Assembly (NCBI GenBank): GCA_947579665.1
Contig: CANPUZ010000072.1
Span: 186,001 to 250,000 of the forward strand
Direction of reading: 5' to 3'
From: Sympetrum striolatum
Taxonomy: Eukaryota; Arthropoda; Insecta; Odonata; Libellulidae
Length of the DNA: 64,000 bases
The notes beneath the pieces were generated by a model. That model searched no databases, had not been told where the DNA came from, and worked only from the letters and a program-made list of their open reading frames with translations. Positions 1 through 12,300 of this stretch are shown in pieces (the stretch's first letter is position 1; each line of letters starts with the position of its first letter). Both the position numbers and the translations under genes were made by a program.

Positions 1-232
1 CCCGTTCTTCCATTAGCTGAACTTGCTGCTTACCTTCGGCATCACTAAGCTCCAATTCGATTTGGACATTGTCAAATTCGGTCCACGTGTCTTCTAGGCG
101 AGTAAGTCTCGCCTTTAATTGATTCAAAGGAATACGGTCTTCCCCTTCGGCTAAAATTTGCCTTAATCTCGTTGGACGAGATTTAACTAGTCCTCTCCTA
201 TGGGTTAAACGCCTTATCTGGATAGCTTCCAT
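1..232 (-). CDS. LTR retrotransposon gag N-terminus, partial (BEL/Pao-like)
   Basis: An open frame runs from an ATG at 232-230 leftward off the window, 77 codons visible with no stop. It is basic at first (RRLTHRRG near residue 7) and then has a leucine/glutamate pattern with LEDTW near residue 46. This resembles the start of BEL/Pao gag polyproteins (DUF1759 type). It lies downstream of a putative LTR and a tRNA-Trp-like primer-binding site, which is where gag is expected. The protein would form the particle of the element. The family call is from general pattern only; a Gypsy-type gag is the main alternative. The rest of the element is outside the window. Confidence 0.55.
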   Translation of the reverse strand, partial: MEAIQIRRLTHRRGLVKSRPTRLRQILAEGEDRIPLNQLKARLTRLEDTWTEFDNVQIELELSDAEGKQQVQLMEER

Positions 233-427
233 GGCAAATTAATAATTCACTGACGGAGGTGGAAAAAAGGGATTGGCTTGATAAGGAAAGCCAGATTTAA
301 AATTTAGACTCCACTCACCTCTTGATTCGATGATTAGATTGGAGTTGGCATGGTCCTGGAAGTGCCGTTGATCGGTGCAGGTGGTCTCTTGTGGTGAAGT
401 CGCCGATGCTGGTCGATCAATCACTAT

Positions 428-443
428 CATGTCGGGGTCACCA
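428..443 (-). other. Primer-binding site complementary to tRNA-Trp 3' end
   Basis: On the minus strand the site reads TGGTGACCCCGACATG. It matches the complement of the conserved animal tRNA-Trp 3' end with one mismatch. It sits between the putative LTR and the gag start, as expected for minus-strand DNA priming in an LTR retrotransposon. Confidence 0.6.
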
Positions 444-450
444 AAAAACA

Positions 451-744
451 TTGCGAAATGTAGGTCTTTAAATGAACGCCTACGAGTTATAAAAATGAAC
501 GTATATTTCTTATTATACAATGGTTGTACAAAAACAGAAAATTCTGGAATGCTGGAATGCTGGTTGCTTCCAGATGAGTCTCAGCACATGGACTGATGAG
601 CGAGTGCTGCTTGAGTGAGAGAGCCAGCGAAAAGTGACAATGACAGGTTCTCCGCGTCCCCAACGTGGGCAGGCTGAGTCGCGATTCATGCGTGTTTTGT
701 TTCCGCGCCACCTTGGGAAATTTGCGCGAACAAGGCTTGTAACA
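451..744 (-). repeat. Putative 5' LTR of the BEL/Pao-like element
   Basis: The stretch begins (minus strand) with TGTTACAAG at 744, exactly where the Gypsy integrase frame loses similarity, and ends a few bases before the primer-binding site. Its base composition is richer in G+C than its surroundings. The inner boundary is approximate because no clear CA end is visible. The partner LTR is outside the window, so repeat identity could not be checked. Confidence 0.5.
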
Positions 745-2439
745 CAATATATCATTCTTTAATTTATAATTAATACCATCCGAAATTAACTGTCTATCTT
801 TCGACATGGAGATTTTATGCAACAATAGTCCCAAAACCGGATCCTTTTTCTGGTGTTCACCAATGTCGATAAAGGAGAGGGGAATCTTATGGAGGAAACA
901 GTTAGTTTCCGAAGAAAGTGGAGGATGAGGAGGAATCAAAACTCTTGACAAACAATCGGCTGGTTTATTAACTGTACCCCTGACATGATGTATTGTAAAT
1001 TTATAAGTGGATAGCTTTTAAACTATCCTGCCAATTTTGCCAAGCTGCTTGGGATGAGAGAACAACCAAGTCAAAGCCCCATTATCGGTATAGAGGTGAA
1101 AATGAGCGAACTGGAGATAATCTTTGAATTTTTCGACGGCCCATGAGCACGCCATGCACTCTAGCTCGTAGGTCGTTAACCTTTGCTCATGAGGCGACAA
1201 AGATTTACTTGCATAAGCAACAGGAGAGAATTTATCATTAGTTTTATGATTAAGAACAGCCCCTAAAGCTATCTGGCTAGCATCGACGAAAAGATGGAAT
1301 TCTCGATCAAACGATGGCATGGTTAACACCGGAGGATTAGCAAGGGCAGCCTTTAACTTTTGAAAAGAGGAAGAATGCTCCGAGGACCAAATAAAACGAG
1401 CACCCTTCTTTTTCAATTGATTCAACGGATAAGAAATTTCAGCGAACTGAGGAATAAATTCAGTATAAAAACCAGCCATACCGAGAAACCTCACTACTTG
1501 TTTAATACTGGTGGGCACAGGAAAATTGAGAATTGGACGTACCCTTTCCGAATCGACAAGCAGTGCTCCATCTCGAATGCAGTGTCCAAGGAATGAAATA
1601 GAAGTCTGGCATAATTTAATCTTATCCTCATGAATCGTAAGACCAGCTCTCCTAAGTTGGTGAAGAACGGCCGTCAGATGTTCCTTATGAGAAGACAAAT
1701 CTTCAGAAAAAATACATAAATCGTCGATATAGGGATACACACAATTGTATTTCAAATCCCCTAACACAATATCCATCATTCTGGTGAATACTTGGGGTGA
1801 ATTAACAAAACCAAATGGCAAACGTGTGAATTGGTACAAACCAAAAGGCGTAACAAAAGCGGTCAATTTCTTGGAAGATTCACATAAAGGAATTTGGTGA
1901 AAAGCAGAGTCCAAATCAAGTATGGAAAATACTTTAGCCTTGGATAAATACTGAAAAGCATGTTCAACAGACGGAGTTGGGTACGGGTCGATTTTAACCT
2001 TTTTATTCAATTTACGATAATCAACCACCAACCGTAATTTATCAGCCTTCTTTGGAATCAAAAAGGCAGGGGAAGCCCATTCCGAGTTGGATGGTTCTAT
2101 TACTCCTTGCTGAATTAAAGAGTCTAAATGTTCCCGCATTAACTTCGCTTTTGGAGGAGGGAGAGTGTAGGGATGAGAACGTATTGGAGAAGTATCATTT
2201 AATTCAATTCGATATTGCATAATGTTAATCATGCCCATCTTTGAGGTGACAACATCAGAAAACTGAGAAATTATTTCCCGGAAACCCGAAGGTAGAGTCG
2301 AATCAGAAGGAGTTTCAACAGAATTCGCTGCCATATTACCAGGACCTGCTTCCGGCCAAAAGACCGGACTACTTTCACCCACAGAGGAACTCGAATGAAC
2401 AATTTGACAAGACTCTTGTGGACGAGGCAGATACCACAT
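745..2439 (-). pseudogene. Gypsy-type pol fragment: RT, RNase H, start of integrase, with in-frame stop
   Basis: The fragment encodes reverse transcriptase with the catalytic YIDD motif (about 1715-1726), then RNase H with LFVDAS, a following acidic YELE and LYTDN, so the active-site residues are present. The RNase H tail ends in the typical N..ADCLSR. A single TAA at 1018-1020 interrupts the frame just after the RNase H core; reading continues in the same frame to about 745. There the integrase zinc-binding region is cut by the LTR of another element. Gag and protease are absent upstream of 2439, so the copy is truncated at both ends. It cannot make a complete pol protein. Confidence 0.85.
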
Positions 2440-3385
2440 AAAAATAATACTAAGTAAATGCGAACAAGTGAAAATAACACATTATTATATACAAATTAAA
2501 TGATATGGTTCAGTTTGCACAAATAATAATGATATCAACTTATCCTGTAGAGAGTGTCCCACGTAAATTCACGAGAAAGTCGGCACACGCGATCGAAAAC
2601 AAGTCTGCCGCCACAGGCGTCGAAGGGGTAATGTTCAGCAAGCAACGCTCTCGAGCAAAATGACCTTCTCTTCGGAGGAGTCCGTTTTTCATGAAGAAGA
2701 GGGAAAAACAATGAAGCACAGAAATTCGCAACGAAAGGGGTTCCGCAAATTGGCCAATCACGTTGCTAGAAACTGTCACAGAACTCCGCCGTGTTAATTA
2801 GTCCAATCGCCAACAGTATCACTGCACTGGTCAGTATGAAAGTCGTGTTTTCTAACGGCCCTCCGCCGTTCGGCCCTTCTGCCTGAGGCCTTTCTGACTG
2901 AGCCATTCTGACAGCAACTTGTAAACGGGCAACTTAAAAATGGGCAACTTACTATGGCCAAATTTCCCTAGAAATTCGTCACGTGCAAAATAATAAAACT
3001 GAAGCAAATTAACTTTTGAGTGCCATGAAGAGTTGCCTAACATCATGAGAAAATTGCCAGGCTATTTCAGAGAGAACTGCAGAATTTTTGAAATGTTATC
3101 TATTAAACCCATACTATTCTGAATAATTAGCAATACATTTTACAGGATATTGAAATCAAATAATTTTTTATTATGCTATTTCTATTTCAGATATAATGAA
3201 AAAAGGTTTTTGCATTAAATTTTTTTACAAAAATTGCTTTCGAAACAAGAGCCGCTCAGGGCGAGGCCAAAATTTCCATGAAAATTTTCCAACATCGCTG
3301 TGGGCGACATTGGAACTCAAAGGGTTAATGATTAAACAGAGAGTCCATCAAGGCTGTCAAATTCTTTGACTATCTGATTACTTAC
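2440..3385. other. Intervening sequence without a recognised gene
   Basis: The 2540-2900 part is less AT-rich and could be the remains of an LTR or leader of the Gypsy copy, but I found no primer-binding site or paired repeat. Short open frames here (up to 79 codons) look random. From 3050 to 3385 the DNA is AT-rich and resembles the introns to its right. Confidence 0.3.
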
Positions 3386-3463
3386 TTTTGTTAATAGCTC
3401 AGAAGAATTTCTTTCATTGTTAGTTCCCTCCTCAGATTCAGCTTCTTCTATTTTGACCAATGC
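3386..3463 (-). CDS. Locus C exon 8 in view (26 codons)
   Basis: Acceptor TTTCAAG and donor GTAAGT. Starts ALVKIEEAESEEGTNN, ends SSELLTK. The sequence following the donor (GTAAGTAATCAG) is the same as that following exon 7, indicating duplication of exon plus flanking intron. Confidence 0.6.
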
Positions 3464-6400
3464 CTTGAAAGGAAATATGGGATGTATTTTTATAATACTT
3501 GAGATATTGGAAATATAGATTTAGAAAAATTATTTCTAGCTCAATGTTACAATCAAGAAAATTTCTCCTTGAAAAAGTGATAAGAAAAGGAGAAATTATA
3601 AATACATCATAATTTTGAAATGATATCAAAAGCATTTATTTGTAGAAACTAAAATTTTCCATATAAAATACAATTAGTAAATATTCTACATAATGACAAA
3701 AGATGATATAAATTCTGCCACATTTCCATGCAAGACTAATAACCTCATCATCAGCATTGTAGACAAAAATAATATTAAATAATTGGAAATTGTTGTTTGA
3801 ATATAATGGAATCCTCATATTCTAGGAATGATGTATTGCAAAATGTAATCATGGTTAGCTTGCAGTTGGCAAGTAACATATTACCATTTTACAAACATGC
3901 ACAATAACAATACATGAAAGATATTGTGACTTCACTGCATGATAAAGTTAGAAGAGAGAAAAAGATGCCTAATCAATTAAAAATAAAATATAGAGATTTG
4001 AAATCACCACTATCTCTGATTCAAGGAAAACCATATCAATTTTAATAACAAACTGATTACTTACTTCTCTTAATGGCTGACAAAAGACTTGTTGATTCCT
4101 GTCATCTTTAAACTCCTCAACAGGAACTTCATCTGCTTCCTTAAATTGAGGTTTAATAAAGAAAATTAGCAAAGTTGTTCAAAATTATGGAAAATCTTGT
4201 TTATGTACTGAAAAACCTTCTAAGGCATAACACTAAGCAATATTGATACATATATCCAAGGTTTTCTATATGAAAGGCCTTTTGTAAATAGTAAGTATCA
4301 GCAAGTTCACCTGTAGAAAGCAGATGTAAATCTGTATTCATCCAACTTTATTTAAAAACTGGTAGTCAAATCTGTGAAAGGCAGCAACATGTAACACAAC
4401 TCAATAAAATATCTTTCAATATGGTCTTTTATTATTTTTCAACACTCATAATTAGATAAAAGATTATTCAATTGAATTAGTCACCACCACAGTTGATTCT
4501 AAATCATGATTATCATTTCTTTTTCAAATTTTTGTAGGGCTTCAGGCATATGTCCCTTCAAGGAAAAGATGAGTTTATAACAACCAAACAGTAAAATGAG
4601 CGATTATGATACCAATTCACTTACCTTTTTCTCAGTGTCTATGAGGTTTTCCCATTCCAGCACCTCAAACTCTTTTTTAACAGGAGCCTACAAATAAAAT
4701 AGCTTTCTGATAGTGAATGTAAGTCATTCAAAAAGAAATATTCAGATGTTTAAGAGATATTGCCGCTGAGTGATATAACATAAATATATATAAAGACATT
4801 GAATAGAAATGAATACAATCATTCATCAGACTTTTTTAAAATATTTATTGCATGATACGCAGCACTCAGCCACAGGACAGGACCATAGGCCACTTTCGCA
4901 CGGAATGTGTTCATTGGTCACAATCACTACAAATTAACAATTTAATTGAAAATTATATTTATAAAGTAGTAAATAAAATGAATTCATAATTTTTTATAGT
5001 AAATCTGAAACTTGTCACACATGTGGCACAAACATCATTATTATCATGCATTTAAACCTTAGAGAAGGAATCAAAATAAGAATTTCTGATAAGAAATTGA
5101 AATTAAATGTGTTTTGGCTAGCTAAAATAAAGAAAATATAGCCTCTGTCATGGGGTAGAACATAAGAAAGCCAAAAGGGGAGGATTAGAAATGCAGAACT
5201 ATGTTTATTCATAGATTTTGAGAGATAAAATAAAAATTGTTTAATGAAAAGTTAGAATAGGAACTTGAAATTTATACTTACACTTATAATATTAGCACTT
5301 CTTGGTGTCTCCTTGGGCATTTTCCACTCCTCTATATCAATTTCATCCTTAATTTGAAGCTACAAAGAATAAAAATATAACAGATTAATCTCTAAATAGT
5401 GCTTACTCCTCTACAATATTAATAAGAAAACTAAACAACTACTTCAATATGGAACTTAATAAAAAGAAGATATCAAAGATTCTATATTAAACTGTCTTTT
5501 TTAAGATCAAGACCTCCTTTAGCAAATGGATTTACATCAAAATATATAATACACTATTTACTTTTAAAACAACTCACCATATTATCAAAATGCTCTCCAT
5601 TTTCACTGCCTTCAACTTCACTTGCTCTTTCCTGAAATATCACAGAAGTAAATTCATTCTTTACTTAAAATTATCATTACATATTTCTGAATACTAATGT
5701 TGATCATTTGAGCTATATATAGATAGAATTGGAATCTCTTGAGCTTTCATATTAACTTCATTTCCTTATGAGAAACTCTATTTCTACTTCTTATATTCAA
5801 ACAAAATGAAAAAATGAAACTTATATCAAAATGAAATAAACTCATGCCCTTGCTCTGAAACCTCAATGCTATCAAAATCCATGAGCAGATAAAAGTACGC
5901 ACACACTTCTCTGAGTGAATAAGAGATCTTAAATGCATTTCTTCCTTGAATAACTAGGATAGATTTTTCAATGAGTTTATAATGAAGTTAATCATAGCTG
6001 TAATAACTTTATCATAAAGCTCTCTGATCAAAATATATGAAAATAGTGACCAAACAGGGGCAAAGACAAGGAACATATAAAACATTTTTTCATCTTTAGC
6101 TGTACTTCATTAAGAATTGAAATTCATTAAGAATCTGAAAGAGACATATGAGACATTGAGTATTTGTACATTTACAACTCTTTAAGATAGAAATATAAAA
6201 TGTATTGAGAACTTTTTCTTGAACTAGGTGCTACGCTTATTCTGTTAATTATGACTTTGAATTTTGAAATGAAAATTAAATCCATACAAAAAACTTGTGC
6301 CTGGGTATCTAAAGTAACCCACCATCAGCATTTTTAAATCCTATATTGCTACTTTATATCCTCAACCATTAAAGTCACTGAATCACCCAATTAATTTAAT

Positions 6401-7378
6401 ATTGTCTTTAAAAAACCATCATCAGTAAAATTTATATATTTCTTATACAATAATGATTTCATCTGGAAACGTTTTAGAAAACCTTTCCATATGATACTTC
6501 CTACTGATTTTAGGAAATGATATTTGAATACTTCACATAATGGAAGGGACATTTTAAAATCAAGAAATTGTTAGCAGATAAACAATTGTATCAACAATTT
6601 CTTCAAAATTGATCTTAGGTTAAGTGCAAAGAAATATTACTACAAAAAGACTTATTCAATTTAATCACACACTACTTCCCTGGTTATCAGCTCATGATAA
6701 TCATCTTTATTAAAATGCTGAATTGGTACAGGAATCAGAAGCTTTAATGAAAATCATAATTTTTTTATAATAAAAGAAACTGTAAAGATTTAATATCTCA
6801 TTCCTGTATTTACCTGCTTTACAATCTCTCATGGCTAAAATTAACGCAGCACCTCCCTAGCGATCCTTACGGCCGGTGGTGCGTTAATTTTTGCCAGGAG
6901 TGTACTTCTGATTCCACAATATCTAATTCTTCATTTATTTGGAGCTGTAATTAAGAGGGATATGAATTCTATCAAGAACTGATTTTAAACTGAGATAAAG
7001 TAATATTTTATAAGTATATATAGTATAGGTATATATAGCATAAGTATAGATACACCAATTCAGAATTTAGTTTCAATAAAGGTCTTACCTCCCCCAAAAA
7101 GGGGCAGTAATAATATAAATAAATGCAAACATTAGTTAGAAATAATCAACTCTCAATTTCATGGCACTTTTCTACCAAAAACTAACCTCCGATTCAACGC
7201 TATCAGACTCTATACCTTTTTCCTCAAATTCACATGCTCCATCCTGAAAGTAAACAATTAAAATAAATCTCTCTTGTATTTCATAAATGTTCTTTGATAA
7301 TAAAAGTGGCAAAAGTCATACCATTGTAGTTTCTTCATCCTTTTCTTCCAAACCATCCACGGAAACTCCACCCAGATT
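3386..7378 (-). CDS. Locus C: array of eight acidic linker exons of a ZAD-C2H2-type gene (partial)
   Basis: Eight short blocks on the minus strand share the layout of linker exons in loci A and B: a pyrimidine tract and AG, an open acidic block, then a GT donor. Lengths are 57, 57, (broken), 54, 78, 63, 75 and 78 nt, all multiples of three, and all introns are phase 0. Several blocks carry a short ψ-K-x-E motif and E-W-x-M-P or a variant. The 75-nt exon at 4065 matches the 75-nt exon of locus B at 62692. No ZAD or zinc-finger exon is present within the locus: upstream DNA is satellite and downstream DNA is retrotransposon. It is either the middle of a gene that continues off the left edge, or an orphaned duplicate. 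Confidence 0.65.
4065..4139 (-). CDS. Locus C exon 7 in view (25 codons)
   Basis: Acceptor TTTAAG and donor GTAAGT. Starts EADEVPVEEFKDDRN and ends QPLRE. Same length and pattern as the locus B exon at 62692-62766, so the two arrays share ancestry. Confidence 0.6.
4625..4687 (-). CDS. Locus C exon 6 in view (21 codons, EW cassette)
   Basis: Acceptor TTTGTAG and donor GTAAGT. Starts APVKKEFEVLEWENL, a diverged member of the EWxMP cassette with a VKKE motif. Confidence 0.6.
5282..5359 (-). CDS. Locus C exon 5 in view (26 codons, EWxMP cassette)
   Basis: Acceptor TTTGTAG and donor GTAAGT. Starts LQIKDEIDIEEWKMPKE, closely matching the 25-codon exon of locus A at 30016. Contains IKDE, a SUMO-type consensus. 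Confidence 0.65.
5578..5631 (-). CDS. Locus C exon 4 in view (18 codons)
   Basis: Acceptor TTTCAG before GAA and donor GTGAGT after ATG; reads ERASEVEGSENGEHFDNM. Acidic, phase 0. Confidence 0.55.
6814..6944 (-). pseudogene. Locus C exon 3, disrupted by a palindromic insertion
   Basis: It begins after TTACAG as LQINEELDIVE, clearly the EWxMP-type cassette, but the conserved E-W is replaced. The frame then runs into the palindrome at 6832-6896 and a stop. A donor-like GTAAAT follows at 6813. The total is 131 nt, not a multiple of three, so including it would shift the frame. Confidence 0.5.
6832..6896. mobile_element. Small palindromic insertion (MITE-like)
   Basis: Inverted arms 6832-6848 and 6880-6896 agree over 17 bp with one mismatch and weaken outward. 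The loop of about 31 bp is GC-rich in otherwise AT-rich DNA. It interrupts an acidic exon of locus C. No coding capacity and no obvious target duplication. Confidence 0.6.
7187..7243 (-). CDS. Locus C exon 2 in view (19 codons)
   Basis: Acceptor TTTCAG before GAT and donor GTTAGT after GAG; begins DGACEFEEKG, strongly acidic. The intron to the previous exon is only 77 bp. Confidence 0.55.
7322..7378 (-). CDS. Locus C exon 1 in view (19 codons)
   Basis: Acceptor TTCTTAG before AAT and donor GTATGA after ATG; begins NLGGVSVDG and ends DEETTM. Phase 0 at both ends. Confidence 0.55.
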
Positions 7379-7989
7379 CTAAGAAAAGTAGTAAGAAACA
7401 TAAGTACCATGTATATTACATAACAATGCCACGGGCTACATCAGAAATAAAAATTATCTTAACTATTCTCTTTCTAATTGTCTCTTACATATATTTCATG
7501 CATCCCATAGTTGTTTTCCATTCTTTTCTGAACGGGTAAGCAACAACTTAGAAAATCTACAAGTAATTAATCAAAATAATAACTATCCCTTAAGACTGGT
7601 AGAGAATTTCCTTTGTGGAAACTCTTCTTTGAAAACATTGCTAAATCATGCGTTCTCATATAAATTGCATCCTGAATCTTGTTTTTTAATTGGTGAATGG
7701 TTTTTAAAATTATATTTTCGTATAATGAGGTGAATTAAGAGTTATTGAATTAATACTTTTAAAAACAATCGTAGAAGATAAAAGTGCTTCTGTTACAAGA
7801 TTATTAGAAATGTAAAGCTTGAAAAGATTTATGGTTAAAATTATAAATAATTTCCAAAAAGTAAAAACTACATATGCTACAATTAACAGTTTCTTTAATA
7901 AGTTATTGCTTATACAAACAATATATATTTATTTGTACATAATTGACGATTAAGAGATAACTACAAATATAGACTAATAAATATTTAGG
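7379..7989. other. AT-rich sequence, no feature seen
   Basis: Upstream flank of the locus C array. I see no open frame, no ZAD exon and no clear repeat before the satellite begins near 7990. Confidence 0.4.
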
Positions 7990-9388
7990 TAAGCTACTGA
8001 ACAAAAGTGAAAATCTAATATTGTTTTGGTAAGATGTTGTCAAAAACTTCAAAAGAAGCACAAACGTGAGTAGTTTTTGTTAGATTTCAAGAAAAATATA
8101 ATCAAAAGACAGAAATAATACCAAAATCTGTAAATTTTAGTCAATGTTTCTTTAAACTACTGTAATAAGTGAAAATATATTTTGGATTTGGAAAGATTAT
8201 GTTTAAAACTGCATTAGGAACAAAAACTTGATTAGTTTTTCTTGGTTTTTAACTAAAATAGGTTAAAAAGAAAGAAATATAACCAAATTCTTTCAATTTG
8301 TGAACAACTTCAAAAGCAAGACTAATTTGAATAGTTTTTTTTGTTTTTAAGCAAAACATAGTAATAAAACAAAAATTATTCCAAATTCATATGATTTTAA
8401 TACTATATTTTGATAACTACAGCGCAATACGGAAAATCTATTAAGCTTTTGGAGTGATCCATCAAATACATCATAAAGAGCATAATATTAAATAGTTTTT
8501 CTTGCCTTTTAAGCAAACTATGGTCAAAAGACAGAAACATTTTCAAAATCTTTAGATTTTTAGACAAAATTTTAATAAACTGCTGTACAGAAGTTAAAAT
8601 CTATTTTGATTTTGGAAAGAGCTTGTCAATAAATTTATTAGAAGGCTCAATCTGAATAGTTTTTCCTAGTTTTTAAGCAGAATATGGTAAAAAAACAGTA
8701 ATATTACTGAATTCTTTAGATTTTTCGAATAAGTTTTATTAAATTGTTGTAGAAAAGTAAAATGCAATTTTGGCTTTGGAAATAACTTTTTAAAAACTTG
8801 ATTAGAGAGCTCAATCTGAATAGTTTTTTTTTTAATTTTTGCGCTAAATATATTGCGCTAATATATTATATTATTAAGTGAAAATCTGTTACGGATTTCG
8901 AATTATCTTGTTGAAAACTTTTTTACGAGCAAAAACATGAATAGCTTTCCTTTGAAAAGTGGTCAAAAAACCAACATCTTTCAGAATTTTTTGCAATTTA
9001 TGAAATATATTCCAGTAAATCTTTATATAAAAGCAATAATCTATTATGGTTTTACAAATATCTTGTCGAAAACTTCATAAAGAGCGCAAACTTCAATATT
9101 TTTTTAATTTTTAGTAAAATTTGGTTAAAAAAATGAAATTTTTCCGATTTCTTTTGATTTTTGCAAAATAGTTTTGTATACTGCTGAACATAAGAAAAAA
9201 TCTATTATGGATTTGGAAGGATATTTTTAAACATTTTGTAGACGAGCTCAATATGTATAGTTTTTGTTGATTTTTCAGCAAAATATGGACAAAAAACGAA
9301 ATATAAATTTATTAAATATAGTATAAGCTATAAACTTAATTACAGATGATGTTTTCCAAACTTGACTAGTTTTGCTCCATTTTTAGCA
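7990..9388 (-). repeat. Satellite array, reverse orientation (unit about 160-170 bp)
   Basis: The phrase AATAGTTTTT...TTTTTAAGCAAAATATGG recurs roughly every 160-170 bp with many substitutions. Read on the minus strand it is the same unit as the array to the right (GGCCATATTTTGCTAAAAATTGAG). Copies are diverged, so this is an old array. Confidence 0.75.
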
Positions 9389-12300
9389 AAATTGAGCGAA
9401 ATTAATCAGGTTAGGACTAATTTGAAAGTTTATAACGAGATTTATCTAAATTCAGAGGATATATTTAATTTTTCATAGAAGTTTACTCAAAAAACTTCAA
9501 ATACTTGTAAAAAATATTGGTGAATTTTCAGGTTTTTGGCCAATTTTGCTAACAATTGAGAAAAACAGAACAAGTTTTATGCTTATTTTTATGTTTATGA
9601 CGAGATATATCCAAGTTAATAAGATATATTCAATTTTTCGTAGCAGTTATCCCAAAATACGTCTAAAAACGAAAAAAATATAGGTACCAGGTTTTTGGCT
9701 ATATTTTGCTGAAAATTGAGAAAAACAGAACAAGTTTGGATTCATTTCAATGTTTATGACAAGTTATATCCAAATAAATTAGATATTTTCAATTTTTCGT
9801 AGCAGTTAACCCAAAATACGTCCAAAAATCAAAAAGAATCGGTGAAATGTCAATTCTTAGGCCATATGTTGCAAAAAAACGACCAAAACTAGTCAGGTTT
9901 GAATTAATTATAAAGTTATTGACAATATATATTCAAATTCAGAAGAAATATACAATTTATCATAGTAGTTAACCCAATAAACGTCAAAATTTGAAAAAAA
10001 AAAATCGGTGAAATTTTAGCATTTTGGCCATATTTTGCTAAAACTTCAGGATAATTAGTAAGTTCTGCTTTCATTATAAAAATATTGATGAGATCTAACT
10101 TAATTCTTCAGAATAATTCAAATTTTCTCAACAGTTAACCCAAAAAATTTCAAAAACTCGAAAAAAATATTGTTGAAATTTCAGGTTTTTAGCCCCATTT
10201 TGCTAAAAATTAAGCAAAGATGGTAAAGTTTGTACTCAATTTATTTTTATTGACGAGATCTAACCAAATTCATCAAAAATTTTCAATTTTTATCAGCTGC
10301 TTAACCAAAAACCGTCGAAAACTCGATATAAATCGTTGAAATTTCAGGTTTGTGGCCATGTATTGCTAAAGATTGAGAAAAACAGAACAAGTTTGGACTC
10401 ATTTTAATGTTCACGACGAGATATATCCAAATTAATTAGATATTCTCAAATTTTCGTGGCAGTTAACCATAAATACCTCTAAAAAAATCAAAATGAATCG
10501 GTGAAATTTCAGATTTATGGCCATATTTTGCAAATAAAGAGGAAAACTAGTAAGGTAAGGACTCATTAAAAACTTATTGGCAAGATCTATGGAAATTTAG
10601 TATAAATATTCAATATATTCTAGCAGTTAACCCAATATACGTTGAAAATATGAAAAAAAAATTGGTGAAATTTCAGCATTTTGGCCATATTTTGCAAAAA
10701 AGACGAGCAAGAATAGCAACGTTTTGACTGATTATATAGTTATTGACAAGATCTTTTCAAATTCAGAAAAAAAATTCAATTTATCGTAGCAGTTAACATA
10801 ATAAACATCGAAAACTCGAAAACAATATTGGTAAAATTCCAGGTTTTTGGCCATATTTTGCTGAAAATTGAGAAAAAACAATCAAGTTTAGACTGACTTT
10901 AAAGTTTTTGACGAGACCCAACCAAAATCTATAGAAATATTCAATTTTACATAGCAATTAACTCAGAAAATGTCAAAAACTTGAAAAATAAATCTGTGAA
11001 ATTTCAGGTTTTTGGCCATATTTTGCTAAAAACGACCAAAACTAGTCGCTTTGGATTCATTTTTATTTTTCTGATAAGATCTAACGAATTTCAAAAAAAA
11101 AAGTTCAATTTTTTGTAGAAGTAAGTTCAAAAAATGTCGAAAACTCAAAAAAAAAATCGGTGTATTATCAGCATTAGGCCATATTTTGCTAAAAATTCAG
11201 CAAAATTAGTCAAGTAGGGACTTATTTTAAAGTTATTAACGAGATTCAACTAAATTCTTTAGAAATATTCAAATTTTCCTAGAAATTAACTAAAGAAAAC
11301 GTCAAAAACTCGAAAAATAAATCGATGAAATTTTTAATTTTTTATAGAAGTTAACCAAAAACACGCTGAAAAATCGCATAAAAATGGTGAAATTTCAGGG
11401 TTTAGGCCATATTTTGCCAAAAAAATTACCAAAACTAGTCAGATTTGGTCTCATTATAAAGTGCTTGACAAGATCTATTCAAAGAAGGAAGAAATATTCA
11501 ATTAATCGTAGCAATTAACCCAAAAATCGTCAAAAACTCGAATGAAATCCGTGAAATTTCAGGTTTTTGGCCATATTTTGCCAAACATTGAGTAAAACTA
11601 GTCTAATTTTGATTCATTTTAAATTTTTTGAGAAGATCTAACCAATTTCTAAAGAAATATTCAATTTTTTGTAGCAGTTAACTCAAAAAACGTCGAAAAC
11701 TCGAAAAAAAATCGGTGAAATTTCAGCATTTGGCCATATTTTGCTAAAACTTCAGAACAACAGGTCAAGTTTGATCTCATGTTAATGTTTTTGACGAGAA
11801 AAATCCATATTAAATAGATAAATTACATTTTTATTAGCAGTTAACCCAAAATACGTCGATAATTCAAAAAGAATTGGTGAAATTCTAGGTTTTAGGCCAT
11901 ATATTGCAAAAAACAAGCAAATATAATCAGATTTGGATTAATTATAAAGTTATTGACAAGATCTATTCAAATTCTGAAGAAATATTCAATTTATCATAGA
12001 AGTTAACCACATTAACGTTTAAAATTAGAAAAAAACGGTGAAATTTCAGCATTTTGGCCATATTTCGCTAAAAATTCAGCAAAAATAGTAAGTTTTGCAC
12101 TCATTTTAAAAATATTGACGAGATCTAACTAAATTCTTCAGATAAATTAAATTTTTGTCAGCAGTTAACCCAAAATACGTTGAAAATTCAGAAAGAATAT
12201 TGGTGAAATTTCAGGTTTTTGGCCCCATTTTGCTAAAAATTGAGCAAAATTAATAAAGTTGTTACTCAATTTATTGTAATTGACAAGATCTAACCAGATT

